Counted from the first letter of the stretch, positions 1-8,151 are shown. The stretch is DNA of 20,101 nucleotides from Entamoeba histolytica HM-1:IMSS (GCF_000208925.1 NW_001915135.1:1-20101), one strand, 5' to 3'. Made by a program: numbers and translations. Notes: generated by a model not told the origin, from the letters alone.

Positions 1-2000
1 TATCTTTTATGTCTCGTTTCTCTTTATTTTATTTCTATTAAATTCGTTATATTTCATTCATTAGCTGCTAAACTCAATTTCTTGTTTCAATATTGACTTT
101 TATTATTTTTAAATTTATTTTTATTCTTTATTAGTTATTCTTCTATCTTCATTTTTATAATTGTTGTGAATATTTTCATAATTATATTTAAACAAGTGAT
201 TTGTCTACAATTCTCTTGATTTTTATTATCTCCACATTTATATATTAAAATTATTCTTCCTCTTAACATTTCTAATGTGAATGTTTTTAGTATTTCTATC
301 TATTCATTAAATATATTCTTTATTTTATCTCTATTACTTTCTAATTTTTCAGATAATATCCTTGTAATGTGTTTATACATGATGCATTCTATGATGGTAT
401 TATAGTTATTAATTTTTCAATATCTTCTATTGTTATTGTTACTCCTTTCAAATTCATTGTTTTACTTTCTTATATTATTTCTTTATTTCTCTTATTTCTA
501 AATTTATTTTTATATCTTTATTATATATTTGACTCAAAAATAAAATTGTTTCTTTTTTTTATTTAATTCAATTTCTTTCTTATTTCTTTTATTTCTTCAT
601 TCACTTCTATTCTTATTATTTTCTTCTTGTAAGATTCCTATTCTTAATATCCTTCTTATTTTATAATTTCCTCTTATTAATATATCTTGTATTTTATTTT
701 ACATTAGTTTATTTCTCCTATATTCTTTTTATATCATATAAATTTATATTCTATTTATTTTCAATTATATATATTATTTTATAATTGTTTTTGTATTTCT
801 TTGATATTTCTTTCAATTCCCATTTCTTATTATTGTATTTTATTATTTCATCAAAAATATTACTATGAAAATAATACTAAATATAACTCCTTTCTTTTTT
901 ATCTTTTCATTTTTCTTATTAAATCATCAATATATTCTGTATCAATCTTATTGTTCATTTTGTTTTGATTATTTCTTTTATTCTTTCATTTTCTATATTT
1001 CTGTATTACTTCTCATCTATTCTACTATTTTATTAACATGTTTTATGATGGTTTTTAATCCATCTCATTTCTTTGTTTATTTTGATATATTCTTCTTTTG
1101 TAATATCATTATGTTATTCTTTCTTTATTTTCTTGTTTCTTCCATTCTTCTATTCTTATTTTCTTTTTTTTAATTTATTATTTAATTTATTCATTCCATA
1201 ACTTATGTATTTTCTTATTTTTGTTTCTCTTCTTTCTTCTTCATTTTTCCTTTTGTTCTATCATTTCTTGTTTCTCTTCTACTACATTACTCTTTTTCTG
1301 TTCTTTCTAAAAATTTTCCATACTTTCTATTCCCGATATTTTTGTCTTTTTATTGTTCCTTGTTCTATCTCTTTCTTCTCTCTTTTTCTTTATATAATAT
1401 TATTTTCTTCTTCTCTAAGTATTTCTTCTATCTATTCATCTCTTTTTCTACTTCTTCTATTCATTTATGTGTTTCTTTCTCTCTTTATTTTATTATTTTC
1501 TACACTTCTATCTATTTGTTCTTGTAATTCTTTCTTTGTTTGTTCTTCTGTTTTTTATCCTTTGTTTATTATTCTCTATTTCATTTGCTTTCTTTTCTTT
1601 TTCTTTCTCTTTTATTATATCTTCTATTTCTTTTTGTTGTTCTTTCTTAATTACTTCTATTTCTTCTTCATCTGTTTCTTTAACTTCTTCTTGTATTATT
1701 TCTTCTCTATTTTCTTCCTTTTCCATTGCTATTTCTTATTCTTCTTCTTTTCCAATTTTTTATTCTTGTTACTAACTTTCAATATCTTCAATCATTTTCA
1801 TCCATTTTTTATTATTTCGTCTTCTCTTTCAAGTCTTTTGTTCCTCTATCTCTTTTCTTTCATATAATATCTTTGACTTCTATTTATCCTCTTCTGATTG
1901 TTTCTGTTTTTGTAATGATATTGTTTATATCTTCTATTAGGATAATAGTAATTTTGATGACAACATATATGTTCCAACAATTGTACCAATGTCTATTTTC
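1..2000 (-). mobile_element. decayed non-LTR retrotransposon (R4-like LINE), 5' and RT part
   Basis: The plus strand is almost pure T/C, so the minus strand is purine-rich like an A-rich LINE message. Read on the minus strand, pieces of protein appear in shifting frames. A Lys/Glu-rich coiled-coil stretch is open for 72 residues at 1726-1508, and a recognisable reverse-transcriptase segment lies at about 450-120. Many stops and frameshifts separate them, so the copy is dead. The element reads towards the left edge and its RT palm and C-terminus would lie outside the window. The boundary near 2000 is a guess based on where the pyrimidine bias ends. The many Phe/Leu-rich plus-strand ORFs here are only the complement of purine-rich sequence. 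Assignment to the LINE class rests on the RT segment; the rest is inference. Confidence 0.6.
120..450 (-). pseudogene. reverse transcriptase domain fragment of a LINE
   Basis: In about two minus-strand frames the reading gives, in order, a segment like the LINE motif around 'K-A-S-G-I-D..Q-G-Y-x-L-K' (seen here as NASCINTLQGYYLKN), then after a frameshift GRIILIYKCGDNKNQENC followed by RQITCLNIIMKIFT. This matches the RT finger motif of non-LTR elements, normally G-x-I-x-L-I-x-K-x-G-D-x-x-x-x-x-N-Y-R-P-I-(T/S)-x-L-N-x-x-x-K. The expected Tyr and Pro are here Cys and Gln, which fits decay. The catalytic F/Y-x-D-D block would lie beyond position 1. Stops interrupt both frames, so no functional enzyme is encoded. 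The motif order is seen in the sequence; family membership (R4/Dong-like, as in Entamoeba LINEs) is inferred together with the endonuclease remnant at the other end of the window. Confidence 0.65.
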
Positions 2001-2141
2001 AAAATGATCATATCTATGAACCATCTTATTTGTATTAAACATTTTTGGTGTATGTTAAATCAACTGTGATAATGAATATTCACATTAATCTCATTTGTTT
2101 CATGTAATAATTATTTTTATTTAAAAGTTGTGATGTATTCT

Positions 2142-2564
2142 TCAATGATTTAAGTAATTAATATTTATTTTATTGATTTCAGTTATTTCATTCACTTTCC
2201 AGGCATCTTTGGAGGTATTGCCTTGGAAAGCTACTCCATCAACTGAAGGACCATTACGAGATAAAATACCAGAACGTACAAGTTCTGATTTTTTATCGGC
2301 GATCTTTTTCAGGTCACCAATTACTTTAACATTAAATGAACCGAGCACGGATCGGTCCATTCTGTCAAAGTAGTAGAGGAAATGGTCTATATCCTCTACT
2401 GCGTTAACAAGCAAGCTTTTCAATTCTGAAAGCTCGCGTCGTATTATTGTTCCTCGTTCTTCGTCCTCCTGTTGAAAGACGAGGTCAATAATATCGAGAA
2501 TCTCAGCACTATCTGATTCTTGAGAATCAGCGTGCTTCATTGTATTCTCATTGTTAACGCTCAT
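2142..2564 (-). CDS. hypothetical protein, 140 aa, higher-GC ORF
   Basis: I do not recognise this protein. It starts at the ATG complement at 2562-2564 and runs 140 codons. The predicted chain is mainly helical: an acidic, polar N-terminus (about 1-35), an amphipathic helical stretch (about 36-75, with EERGTIIRREL and ELKSLLVNAVEDIDHFLYYF), a second helix with Lys/Asp (about 82-98), then a low-complexity Asn/Ile tail. No signal peptide, membrane segment or catalytic motif is visible. Its codon use is clearly richer in G+C than the flanks, like the Rep gene at 13-14 kb, which suggests a different origin from the host DNA. The DNA holds several perfect inverted repeats, for example 2372-2380 with 2392-2400. 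It is transcribed away from the large inverted repeat that begins 142 bp upstream of its start. An intact 140-codon frame in this composition makes a real gene likely; function is unknown. Confidence 0.6.
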   Translation of the reverse strand: MSVNNENTMKHADSQESDSAEILDIIDLVFQQEDEERGTIIRRELSELKSLLVNAVEDIDHFLYYFDRMDRSVLGSFNVKVIGDLKKIADKKSELVRSGILSRNGPSVDGVAFQGNTSKDAWKVNEITEINKININYLNH

Positions 2565-2705
2565 TTCGACTAAGAATAATTATTAGATCATTATTGTTTT
2601 TTATTAAATTAAATGTTTAATTTTAGTATAGGGTTAATTTTTATTAAATTTAATATATAAAACTATAATAAAAATATACAAAAATTGTAATACCTACAAT
2701 AATGC

Positions 2706-3275
2706 AAAAAGTGTAAGAAAAATAGAATATTCAAAAAGTGTAAGAGTTATAAAATATCTTTTTATTACTTCAAAAATATTTATAATAAGAAAAATTACGA
2801 AAATAACGAAGATATAATACTTCAAAAATACGTATGAAATGAAAAATATACGAAAAGAGATGAAAATAACGAAGATATAATACTTCAAAATAAGAAAATA
2901 TCTAAGAATAGTTCAAAAATATCCAACAATCGTTCATTTTAAATGGAATACCTCAAAATATCTGTATCTGTTCTAAAAATATCTGTATCCATTCTAAAAA
3001 TATAAATATAAATCTATTTATAGAAAAATGGTATTTTAAAAACAATAATAAAAAATAAAAATGTTATATAAAACAATAGTAATAAAAAAATGTTATTTAT
3101 CCCAAAAGGACCAGATTTTCCCACTGTGTATATATGATGTATCACACTATTGTCAAATTGTACCATAGAAAAATATTATAAAAAGATATAATTATAATTC
3201 AATAAATTTAAATTTAAATTTAAATAAAATGAATAAAAATATTTAAATAGAAAATAAATAAAAAGTAATTAATTA
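2706..3275 (+). repeat. left arm of the inverted repeat
   Basis: This pairs with 3934-4552. Landmarks shared in reverse complement are the tip AAAAAGTGTAAG (2706-2717), two copies of a 25-bp motif (2799-2823 and 2862-2886), the less AT-rich block around 3111-3165 and the repeated ATTTAAATTTAAATT near 3205-3225. It has two copies of the 25-bp motif where the right arm has three, which explains most of the length difference. Confidence 0.85.
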
Positions 3276-3855
3276 AGTATTAATAGAATTTACTTAAATA
3301 TGATTAAATAATAATTAATTTGTATTATTTATGAACATTTTGTAAGTATTGTTTCTCTTTCTTTATTCTTTTTGTATCAACACCATAAACAAACTTTAAT
3401 ATAATTCATGTTTTGACTTTCCAAGTTATTATATAGTTACGATGGTGTGTTTGAATTAGAAATTGATTTGTTAACATTGAAAAAGATGTAACAATTTATT
3501 ATGGTTGAATATTACTTACTGTATTATATGAATTGGTATGTATTAATAAAAGAAATTATAAAATATATATGGATGTATTAACCAAGGGAAATGAAGTACT
3601 AAAGTGTGGGTAAGACTAAAAGAAAATTAAACATAATAATAAGATGTTAATGAAATACTCTCTTCTCTCATTCATAAAATTAAGAAAAAAGGAAAAAGAA
3701 AATGTTTAAAATTAAGACAGAAAATAAACAAAAGGTTAAAAAGAAGAATTAAGCAGAAGAAGGATGAGAAGACATTAATAGGAAAAAATAAAACAAAGAA
3801 GTGCTTTCCTCATTTTGCAAGAAAAACATAAATGATAAGTTAAAGAAAAAGATTA

Positions 3856-3928
3856 CTGTTTTTTAAACAGTTAATAGATGGGAATATTCTCCGCTAAACT
3901 AGGAAGAATATATGAAAAATCTATTAAC
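3856..3928. other. branched stem-loop in the spacer of the inverted repeat
   Basis: A 15-nt hairpin (CTGTTT, 3-nt loop, AAACAG; 3856-3870) is followed at once by a larger one. Its outer stem pairs GTTAATAGAT (3870-3879) with ATCTATTAAC (3919-3928). Its inner stem pairs ATATTCT (3884-3890) with AGAATAT (3905-3911) and extends by CC/GG around one bulged base, leaving a loop near 3893-3901. The stems are seen directly. A role as a replication origin or transposase site is only a possibility. Confidence 0.55.
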
Positions 3929-3933
3929 ATTTA

Positions 3934-4552
3934 TTAATTAACTATTTTATTTATTTTCTATTTAAATATTTTTATTCATTTTATTTAAATTTAAATTTAA
4001 ATTTATTGAATTATAATTATATCTTTTTATAATATTTTTCTATGGTACAATTTGACAATAGTGTGATACATCATATATACACAGTGGGAAAATCTGGTCC
4101 TTTTGGGATAAATAACATTTTTTTATTACTATTGTTTTATATAACATTTTTATTTTTTATTATTGTTTTTAAAATACCATTTTTCTATAAATAGATTTAT
4201 ATTTATATTTTTAGAATAGATACAGATATTTTTAGAATAGATACAGATATTTTGAGGTATTCCATTTAAAATGAACGATTGTTGGATATTTTTGAACTAT
4301 TCTTAGATATTTTCTTATTTTGAAGTATTATATCTTCGTTATTTTCGTAAAATTCATAATGAAGATTTTTTGAAGTATTATATCTTCGTTATTTTCATCT
4401 CTTTTCGTATATTTTTCATTTCATACGTATTTTTGAAGTATTATATCTTCGTTATTTTCGTAATTTTTCTTATTATAAATATTTTTGAAGTAATAAAAAG
4501 ATATTTTATAACTCTTACACTTTTTGAATATTCTATTTTTCTTACACTTTTT
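3934..4552 (-). repeat. right arm of the inverted repeat
   Basis: This is the reverse complement of 2706-3275. In the 70-bp stretch around 4190-4260 I counted only two substitutions relative to the left arm, so divergence is low. An extra block of about 50 bp at 4319-4368 adds a third copy of the internal 25-bp motif. The outer tip CTTACACTTTTT ends at 4552. Confidence 0.85.
4322..4459 (+). repeat. three direct copies of a 25-bp motif
   Basis: Identical 25-bp units begin at 4322, 4372 and 4435 (each starting GAAGTATTATATCTTCG), spaced 50 and 63 bp apart. The left arm keeps only two in reverse complement, at 2799-2823 and 2862-2886. The extra unit looks like a local duplication in the right arm, or a loss in the left. 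Such subterminal direct repeats are usual in transposon ends and could be protein-binding sites, but that is inference. Confidence 0.75.
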
Positions 4553-4697
4553 ATAATTTATTCCACTTTATGCAACTTTATTATTTTATTTTTGAAAAAT
4601 AAAAAAAAACAAAAGAATATAAAAATAATACATTTTATGTAATTCTGTATTAAAAAATAAATGATTTTTATTACTATATTCTGACTAATGTCATGTT

Positions 4698-4786
4698 TAT
4701 GTTCTGACAAATAACATGATAAACAGCATATGTTCTATCAATCAAAACCCTATGTTCTGATTAATTTGAATATTTAAACAACGTCA
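4698..4786 (+). promoter_or_regulatory. upstream region of the 4821 gene: TATGTTCT repeats and TATA-like box
   Basis: Three TATGTTCT copies lie at 4698, 4729 and 4751; the first and last extend to TATGTTCTGA. A TATTTAAAC box follows at 4771-4779, 41 bp before the ATG at 4821, matching the Entamoeba core element GTATTTAAA(G/C) except at its first base. ACGTCA (4781-4786) directly follows the box and is the complement of TGACGT found in the tandem repeat at 5671-5750. The repeats read GAACATA on the other strand, which resembles the Entamoeba GAAC element, but that link is weak. Confidence 0.5.
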
Positions 4787-4820
4787 TTTTTCGTTTGATT
4801 TCATTGACAAACATCCCGAA

Positions 4821-5219
4821 ATGAATAACATTCTCGATATTATTAATGATAATATTAATGACAGCACAAACGATAAATATAAATTATTAATAAATTACAT
4901 TGACGAGAACACACGTATATTATTTGATATTATAATTAATAGATATTCAAACGAGTTTGCGATTGAAGAATTAATTTATTATTATAATTTATATCGTTAT
5001 GCAAACGATCCAGCGAATTGGATCGCTGCTGCGATACATGAATGCGGGTTTGCAATCAGCATAATAACCCGCATTAAAAGGGAGGGGGTTTTTAATTTAG
5101 CCCCAGCTGATTTTAAGCTGGTCCTCCCCTACCTTGATGATTTTTGGGCCCGGGATGGCCTTGCCGGAGCTTGGGATATACTCCTTGAAGTATATCGCAA
5201 GCAAAATGGAGAGATTTAA
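4821..5219 (+). CDS. hypothetical protein, 132 aa
   Basis: I do not recognise this protein. The first half (about 1-60) is Asn/Ile/Asp-rich and AT-rich in the DNA; the second half (about 61-132) is compact, richer in Ala, Trp and Gly, and encoded by much more GC-rich DNA with codons unlike the neighbours. The chain looks helical, with aromatic residues (two Trp in the last third, a Tyr-rich ELIYYYNLYRYAND helix) and no signal peptide or clear membrane segment. The ATG at 4821 is chosen because a TATTTAAAC box lies 41 bp upstream and the frame is open to TAA at 5217-5219, followed by a TAATT tail. The 3' half of the gene is a run of perfect stem-loops (see findings). The gene reads away from the large inverted repeat. 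Probably part of the virus-like cluster; role unknown. Confidence 0.65.
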   Translation: MNNILDIINDNINDSTNDKYKLLINYIDENTRILFDIIINRYSNEFAIEELIYYYNLYRYANDPANWIAAAIHECGFAISIITRIKREGVFNLAPADFKLVLPYLDDFWARDGLAGAWDILLEVYRKQNGEI

Positions 5220-5226
5220 TTCTCTC
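5209..5226 (+). terminator. stem-loop over the stop codon of the 4821 gene
   Basis: GAGAGA (5209-5214) pairs perfectly with TCTCTC (5221-5226) around a 6-nt loop that contains the TAA stop. A T-rich tract follows. It looks like a terminator hairpin, but stem-loop terminators are not the usual protist mechanism, so it may simply be the last of the row of hairpins in this gene. Confidence 0.35.
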
Positions 5227-5373
5227 TAATTTAATTCTTTTTCTTAATTTATTTAATTTTCTTTTTCTTAATGATAAAATAATAATTAAATGATTTTTAT
5301 CTCTTTTATTTTATTTAAATTTTGATTAAATATTGAATGAAAAATAAACATAAAGAATAATAAAAGAATAGAA

Positions 5374-5583
5374 TTAATTAATGGTTTTACCCCATCCAGT
5401 AAGAGCATTAATTTGCCATACAAGTTTCCAATAGACACTTTTTAATATTCTCTTTTCATTCTCATTTGTGATTGATGGAAGAAGAAGAACAAGTTGAGAT
5501 AAAAGAGAAGAGGCGACTTGAAGATTTGCAGGATCAAGATCAATACAAGCAGCCGCCATTAATAATTCTCTTACGGAAGACAT
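5374..5583 (-). CDS. hypothetical small protein, 69 aa
   Basis: This is a short, intact minus-strand frame starting at the ATG complement 5581-5583. I do not recognise it. The product is helical and amphipathic: an Ala/Leu-rich first half (SVRELLMAAACIDL, then VASSLLSQLVLLLP) and a second half with two Trp residues (WKLVWQINALTGWG). The Leu-rich stretch at about 22-36 is too short and polar at its edges to be a confident membrane span. It lies back to back with the 5892 gene across a region holding a 40-bp tandem repeat, which could serve both promoters. Its amino-acid composition is protein-like rather than the Phe/Ile runs of spurious ORFs, which is the main reason to call it. Probably part of the virus-like cluster. 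Confidence 0.5.
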   Translation of the reverse strand: MSSVRELLMAAACIDLDPANLQVASSLLSQLVLLLPSITNENEKRILKSVYWKLVWQINALTGWGKTIN

Positions 5584-5670
5584 GAATGAATGAAAATAAT
5601 GAGATTCATAATGAATAAATAGTCAAATAAATTGAGTTTTTAATTTATTTATTACCCTCGATGAATGAAT

Positions 5671-5750
5671 AAATCATAAATATGACGTAAAGAATAATTG
5701 AGGAATGAAGAAATCATAAGTATGACGTAAAGAATAATTGAGGAATGAAG
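5671..5750 (+). repeat. 40-bp tandem repeat, two full units, with TGACGTAA core
   Basis: Units 5671-5710 and 5711-5750 differ at one base. A partial third unit precedes them at about 5661-5670. Each contains TATGACGTAAAG, in which TGACGTAA resembles a bZIP/CRE-type half site. The repeat sits in the 308-bp region between the divergent genes at 5583 and 5892. It could be a regulatory array or iterons bound by a Rep-type protein; neither can be shown from sequence alone. The rest of this intergenic region is simple GAATGAAT-like sequence. Confidence 0.7.
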
Positions 5751-5891
5751 AAATATAGAAATAAAGTAATAAAATATAGAAATATGAATGAGTTATGAAT
5801 GAAAAATGAATGAAAAATAGGAAATGAAACATAAATGAAGAATGAAATGATGATATAAATACAACTTAAATAACTTAATGATAAACAAACG

Positions 5892-6233
5892 ATGTCAATT
5901 GCTAGTGATAACAACAGCACACAAATGTGTTCCTTTACAGGAGCACCAGAGCTTCCACCATGTCCAACAACACCAGAACCAATAAATGAAGAAATCAAAC
6001 CAAAGAAGAATAAAATGAATAATAAAGAAAAGATTACACATTTTATTAAAAGACAAATGAATGATAATGCAATTGAATTAATGATAGACATACTTGAAGA
6101 AAATGAGAGATTAAGAAAAGAGTTAGAAAGAAAACGAATGTTATTGATTAATGAGAATCGAATGAATGAAGAGATTAGAAATGGAGTTTTAAAAGAAAGA
6201 GTTAATCTTCTTTATGCTATTCAATGGGAATAG
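5892..6233 (+). CDS. hypothetical coiled-coil protein, 113 aa
   Basis: The N-terminus (1-45) is polar with a Pro/Thr/Cys-rich stretch (PELPPCPTTPEP). Residues about 46-110 form one long charged helix with heptad-like hydrophobics (IELMIDILEENERLRKEL), a likely dimeric coiled coil. No catalytic motif is visible and I do not recognise a family. The gene ends 44 bp before the start of the ATPase gene at 6278 on the same strand, so the two may be expressed together or work as partners, but a separate promoter (ATTTAAATAC, 6245-6254) lies between them. The ATG at 5892 is the first in frame. The minus-strand ORF covering 6091-5714 is a hydrophobic shadow of this purine-rich gene and its upstream region. 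Confidence 0.65.
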   Translation: MSIASDNNSTQMCSFTGAPELPPCPTTPEPINEEIKPKKNKMNNKEKITHFIKRQMNDNAIELMIDILEENERLRKELERKRMLLINENRMNEEIRNGVLKERVNLLYAIQWE

Positions 6234-6277
6234 AAATAAATCTAATTTAAATACTTTTTGAACTAATTATTTTTAGA

Positions 6278-7018
6278 ATGGAATATTTTGAAACAAATCC
6301 ACAAGATATAAATAGTATAGAAGAAGAAGAAGAAGAAGATGAGATTGGAATAGATAGAATAGAAGAAATGATAGAAGATAAATTATCAGAAATTAAAGAA
6401 GGGAATAAAATACAAAAAGTACATCATCAAATCTTCTTTTATTATAATAGTTTGAATATAGTATTAGGGAAACAAGGAACAGGAAAAACAACATTTATAA
6501 TGAAAGAATTAATAAAAATGAATCATATAGAACATTTATATGGGGCTATTATTTATGTAGCACAAAATGCAGGAGAAGATGAAACATTTAAACAATTAAA
6601 AGATTTAATTAAAACACCAATATATGGAATGAATTATGAGAAATTTATGCCAGCATTAGTGCAATATTATAAACAAGCACGAGAGAAACATTTATTAATT
6701 ATATTAGAAGATGCAACATTTGAAATGATGAAAGCGGATAAAACATGGGGAGAAATTATTACAAGATTAAGACATTTGAAAACAACAATTATTGTGAATA
6801 TGCATATATGGAAAAGTTTAAATGCATCATTTAAAACACAAGTAGCAACAATTATTATTTTTAAAGGATATTCTAAAGAGAATTTTAGTTATATTTTTCG
6901 ACAAACAGCAGCAAATTCAAGTGGAACAGTAGCATATTATCTTTATTTAGGAATGGATAAGAAACAAGTATTAAAAATAGATAATTTAACAGGAGATGTT
7001 AATGTTATTAAAAAATAA
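6278..7018 (+). CDS. A32-like (FtsK/HerA superfamily) DNA-packaging ATPase
   Basis: A 246-aa P-loop ATPase. Residues 1-45 form an acidic, Glu-rich helix; the ATPase core starts at about 55. Walker A is GKQGTGKTT (64-72), preceded by a short strand, and Walker B is LLIILEDAT (139-147). A third conserved region, TTIIVNMHIWKSLNASFKTQ (169-188), followed by a strand and FRQTA, fits the sensor part of A32-like ATPases, which reads roughly 'I-x-x-x-H-Q/x-x-x-x-L-x-x-x-x-R'. This family pumps DNA into capsids in poxviruses, giant viruses, virophages and Polintons, and size and motif order agree. It could instead be another small P-loop NTPase, as the third motif is divergent. Upstream, ATTTAAATAC (6245-6254) and GAAC (6260-6263) resemble Entamoeba promoter elements. 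Its stop codon is 12 bp from the stop of the convergent 7031 gene. Confidence 0.65.
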   Translation: MEYFETNPQDINSIEEEEEEDEIGIDRIEEMIEDKLSEIKEGNKIQKVHHQIFFYYNSLNIVLGKQGTGKTTFIMKELIKMNHIEHLYGAIIYVAQNAGEDETFKQLKDLIKTPIYGMNYEKFMPALVQYYKQAREKHLLIILEDATFEMMKADKTWGEIITRLRHLKTTIIVNMHIWKSLNASFKTQVATIIIFKGYSKENFSYIFRQTAANSSGTVAYYLYLGMDKKQVLKIDNLTGDVNVIKK

Positions 7019-7030
7019 TTGAATTAAAAA

Positions 7031-8131
7031 TTAAAGTGTGATTTTTAAATATTTTGAAGTATCATCATGAAGAGGATCTGGATGATATTTTCCACCACAC
7101 CATGTAACATTTTGTTTTCCAACATTAAATTTCCCACATCTTCCATCTTCTTCTGACCAATCTCTAACACATACCCATATATTTCCTAAACAATTAGGAA
7201 TAACTTTTCCATTAATTAAATGAACAATTGCTATAGCATTGATTTTTCCACCAAAGAAAGAATAATCATTTAATGAAGATAATGAAGTATAAACTAAAAT
7301 AAAAGAATGAAGATTGAAAGCATTTGGTTCATTATGAGATGATTGTTTTGTTGTCTTCCCTCTTTTTGTTCTTCCAAGTGCATTAAGATCATTAATTGAA
7401 TCTTTTAATCCAACAGTATATTCTTTTTTAACTGTTTTTCCAACTGACCCATAAAAATCAGCAACATTAAATTGATTTTTCTCTGATGATGATTTTCCTG
7501 TCTGAATAATAATTCTTCTTTGAAGTGTAATAATAATATTTGATACTAAAAGATCAATAGTATTTAATGATGAATCATTATCAATTAAATAAAATAATCC
7601 ATTTCCATTGAATAATTGAGAAGAATTAAATTGAGTTAATTTTGATATGATTGCGTTATTTATATTATTAATTGATGGTTCAATTGAAGCCTTAATAACT
7701 TTAAAATTTGTAAGTGCGGTTAATAAAGCATTTATTCTTGTTTCATTATCATCAATATATTTCTTTACTTCTTGTTTAATTGCTTCATACATATTACCAT
7801 GTTTATAATCAGTTACTGAATTTGGAATAGTTACATAAACTAAATTTAAAAATCTAGGAGCACTAGATAAATTTGATGAAGATTTCATAAATAGTTTAAT
7901 ATAATTTCTTATTTTTGAATGTGAAGAAAGATTTATATTTGTATTGTCTGAATGAAAAGATAATTGTTGTGAATGAGGATAATCATATGAATCGTATGAA
8001 TCATCCATTACTATAGATTCACTAGAATCAGTATCACTTACCATTGATTGACTTGGACGTATTGGTCGTGCTGGTTTTCGACGGATTGTGTTTGATTCAC
8101 TAGTAGACATCCTAATTGGTTTGGTATTCAT
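7031..8131 (-). CDS. hypothetical virus-like protein, 366 aa
   Basis: I do not recognise a family. The N-terminus (about 1-75) is disordered and rich in Ser, Asp and Arg/Pro (RRKPARPIRP near 17-26, then a Ser/Asp/Tyr-rich stretch). The middle (about 76-200) is mixed alpha/beta with Asn/Ile-rich helices. The C-terminal third (about 270-366) is beta-rich with aromatics, four Cys (near CLGNIWVCV, GRCGKF and TWCGGKYHPDP) and a His. A disordered basic/acidic arm followed by a folded beta domain is a layout seen in virion structural proteins, but this is only a suggestion. The first ATG is at 8129-8131; a second Met at codon 8 would lengthen the tiny 20-bp gap to the divergent 8152 gene to 41 bp. 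The gene converges on the ATPase gene with 12 bp between stops. This density is virus-like. Confidence 0.7.
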   Translation of the reverse strand: MNTKPIRMSTSESNTIRRKPARPIRPSQSMVSDTDSSESIVMDDSYDSYDYPHSQQLSFHSDNTNINLSSHSKIRNYIKLFMKSSSNLSSAPRFLNLVYVTIPNSVTDYKHGNMYEAIKQEVKKYIDDNETRINALLTALTNFKVIKASIEPSINNINNAIISKLTQFNSSQLFNGNGLFYLIDNDSSLNTIDLLVSNIIITLQRRIIIQTGKSSSEKNQFNVADFYGSVGKTVKKEYTVGLKDSINDLNALGRTKRGKTTKQSSHNEPNAFNLHSFILVYTSLSSLNDYSFFGGKINAIAIVHLINGKVIPNCLGNIWVCVRDWSEEDGRCGKFNVGKQNVTWCGGKYHPDPLHDDTSKYLKITL

Positions 8132-8151
8132 CTATAAATAATTAGATCAAT

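Larger units (their letters stand above)
2706..4552. mobile_element. large inverted-repeat (foldback-like) element
   Basis: Two arms of about 570 bp (2706-3275) and 620 bp (3934-4552) are reverse complements of one another, with only scattered mismatches in the stretches I compared and one extra copy of a short repeat in the right arm. The spacer (3276-3933) is unique and holds no convincing ORF. Both outer tips carry the 12-mer AAAAAGTGTAAG or its complement. I see no clear target-site duplication; a weak ATAAT lies near both ends. It could be a non-autonomous foldback DNA transposon, or the fused terminal repeats of a linear virus or transposon. The genes on both sides (2564 and 4821) read away from it. 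The 64- and 90-codon ORFs in the arms are hydrophobic by-products of T-rich sequence and are not called. Confidence 0.75.

Noticed and set aside
369..2007. Several plus-strand ORFs with Phe/Leu/Ser-rich products
   Set aside because: They are complements of purine-rich minus-strand LINE remnants; the products have only Phe, Leu, Ile and Ser runs and no domain.
2694..4642. Two ORFs (64 and 90 codons) with the same hydrophobic product
   Set aside because: They arise because the same T-rich repeat lies in both arms of the inverted repeat; the product is a run of Phe/Ile and no start context is visible.
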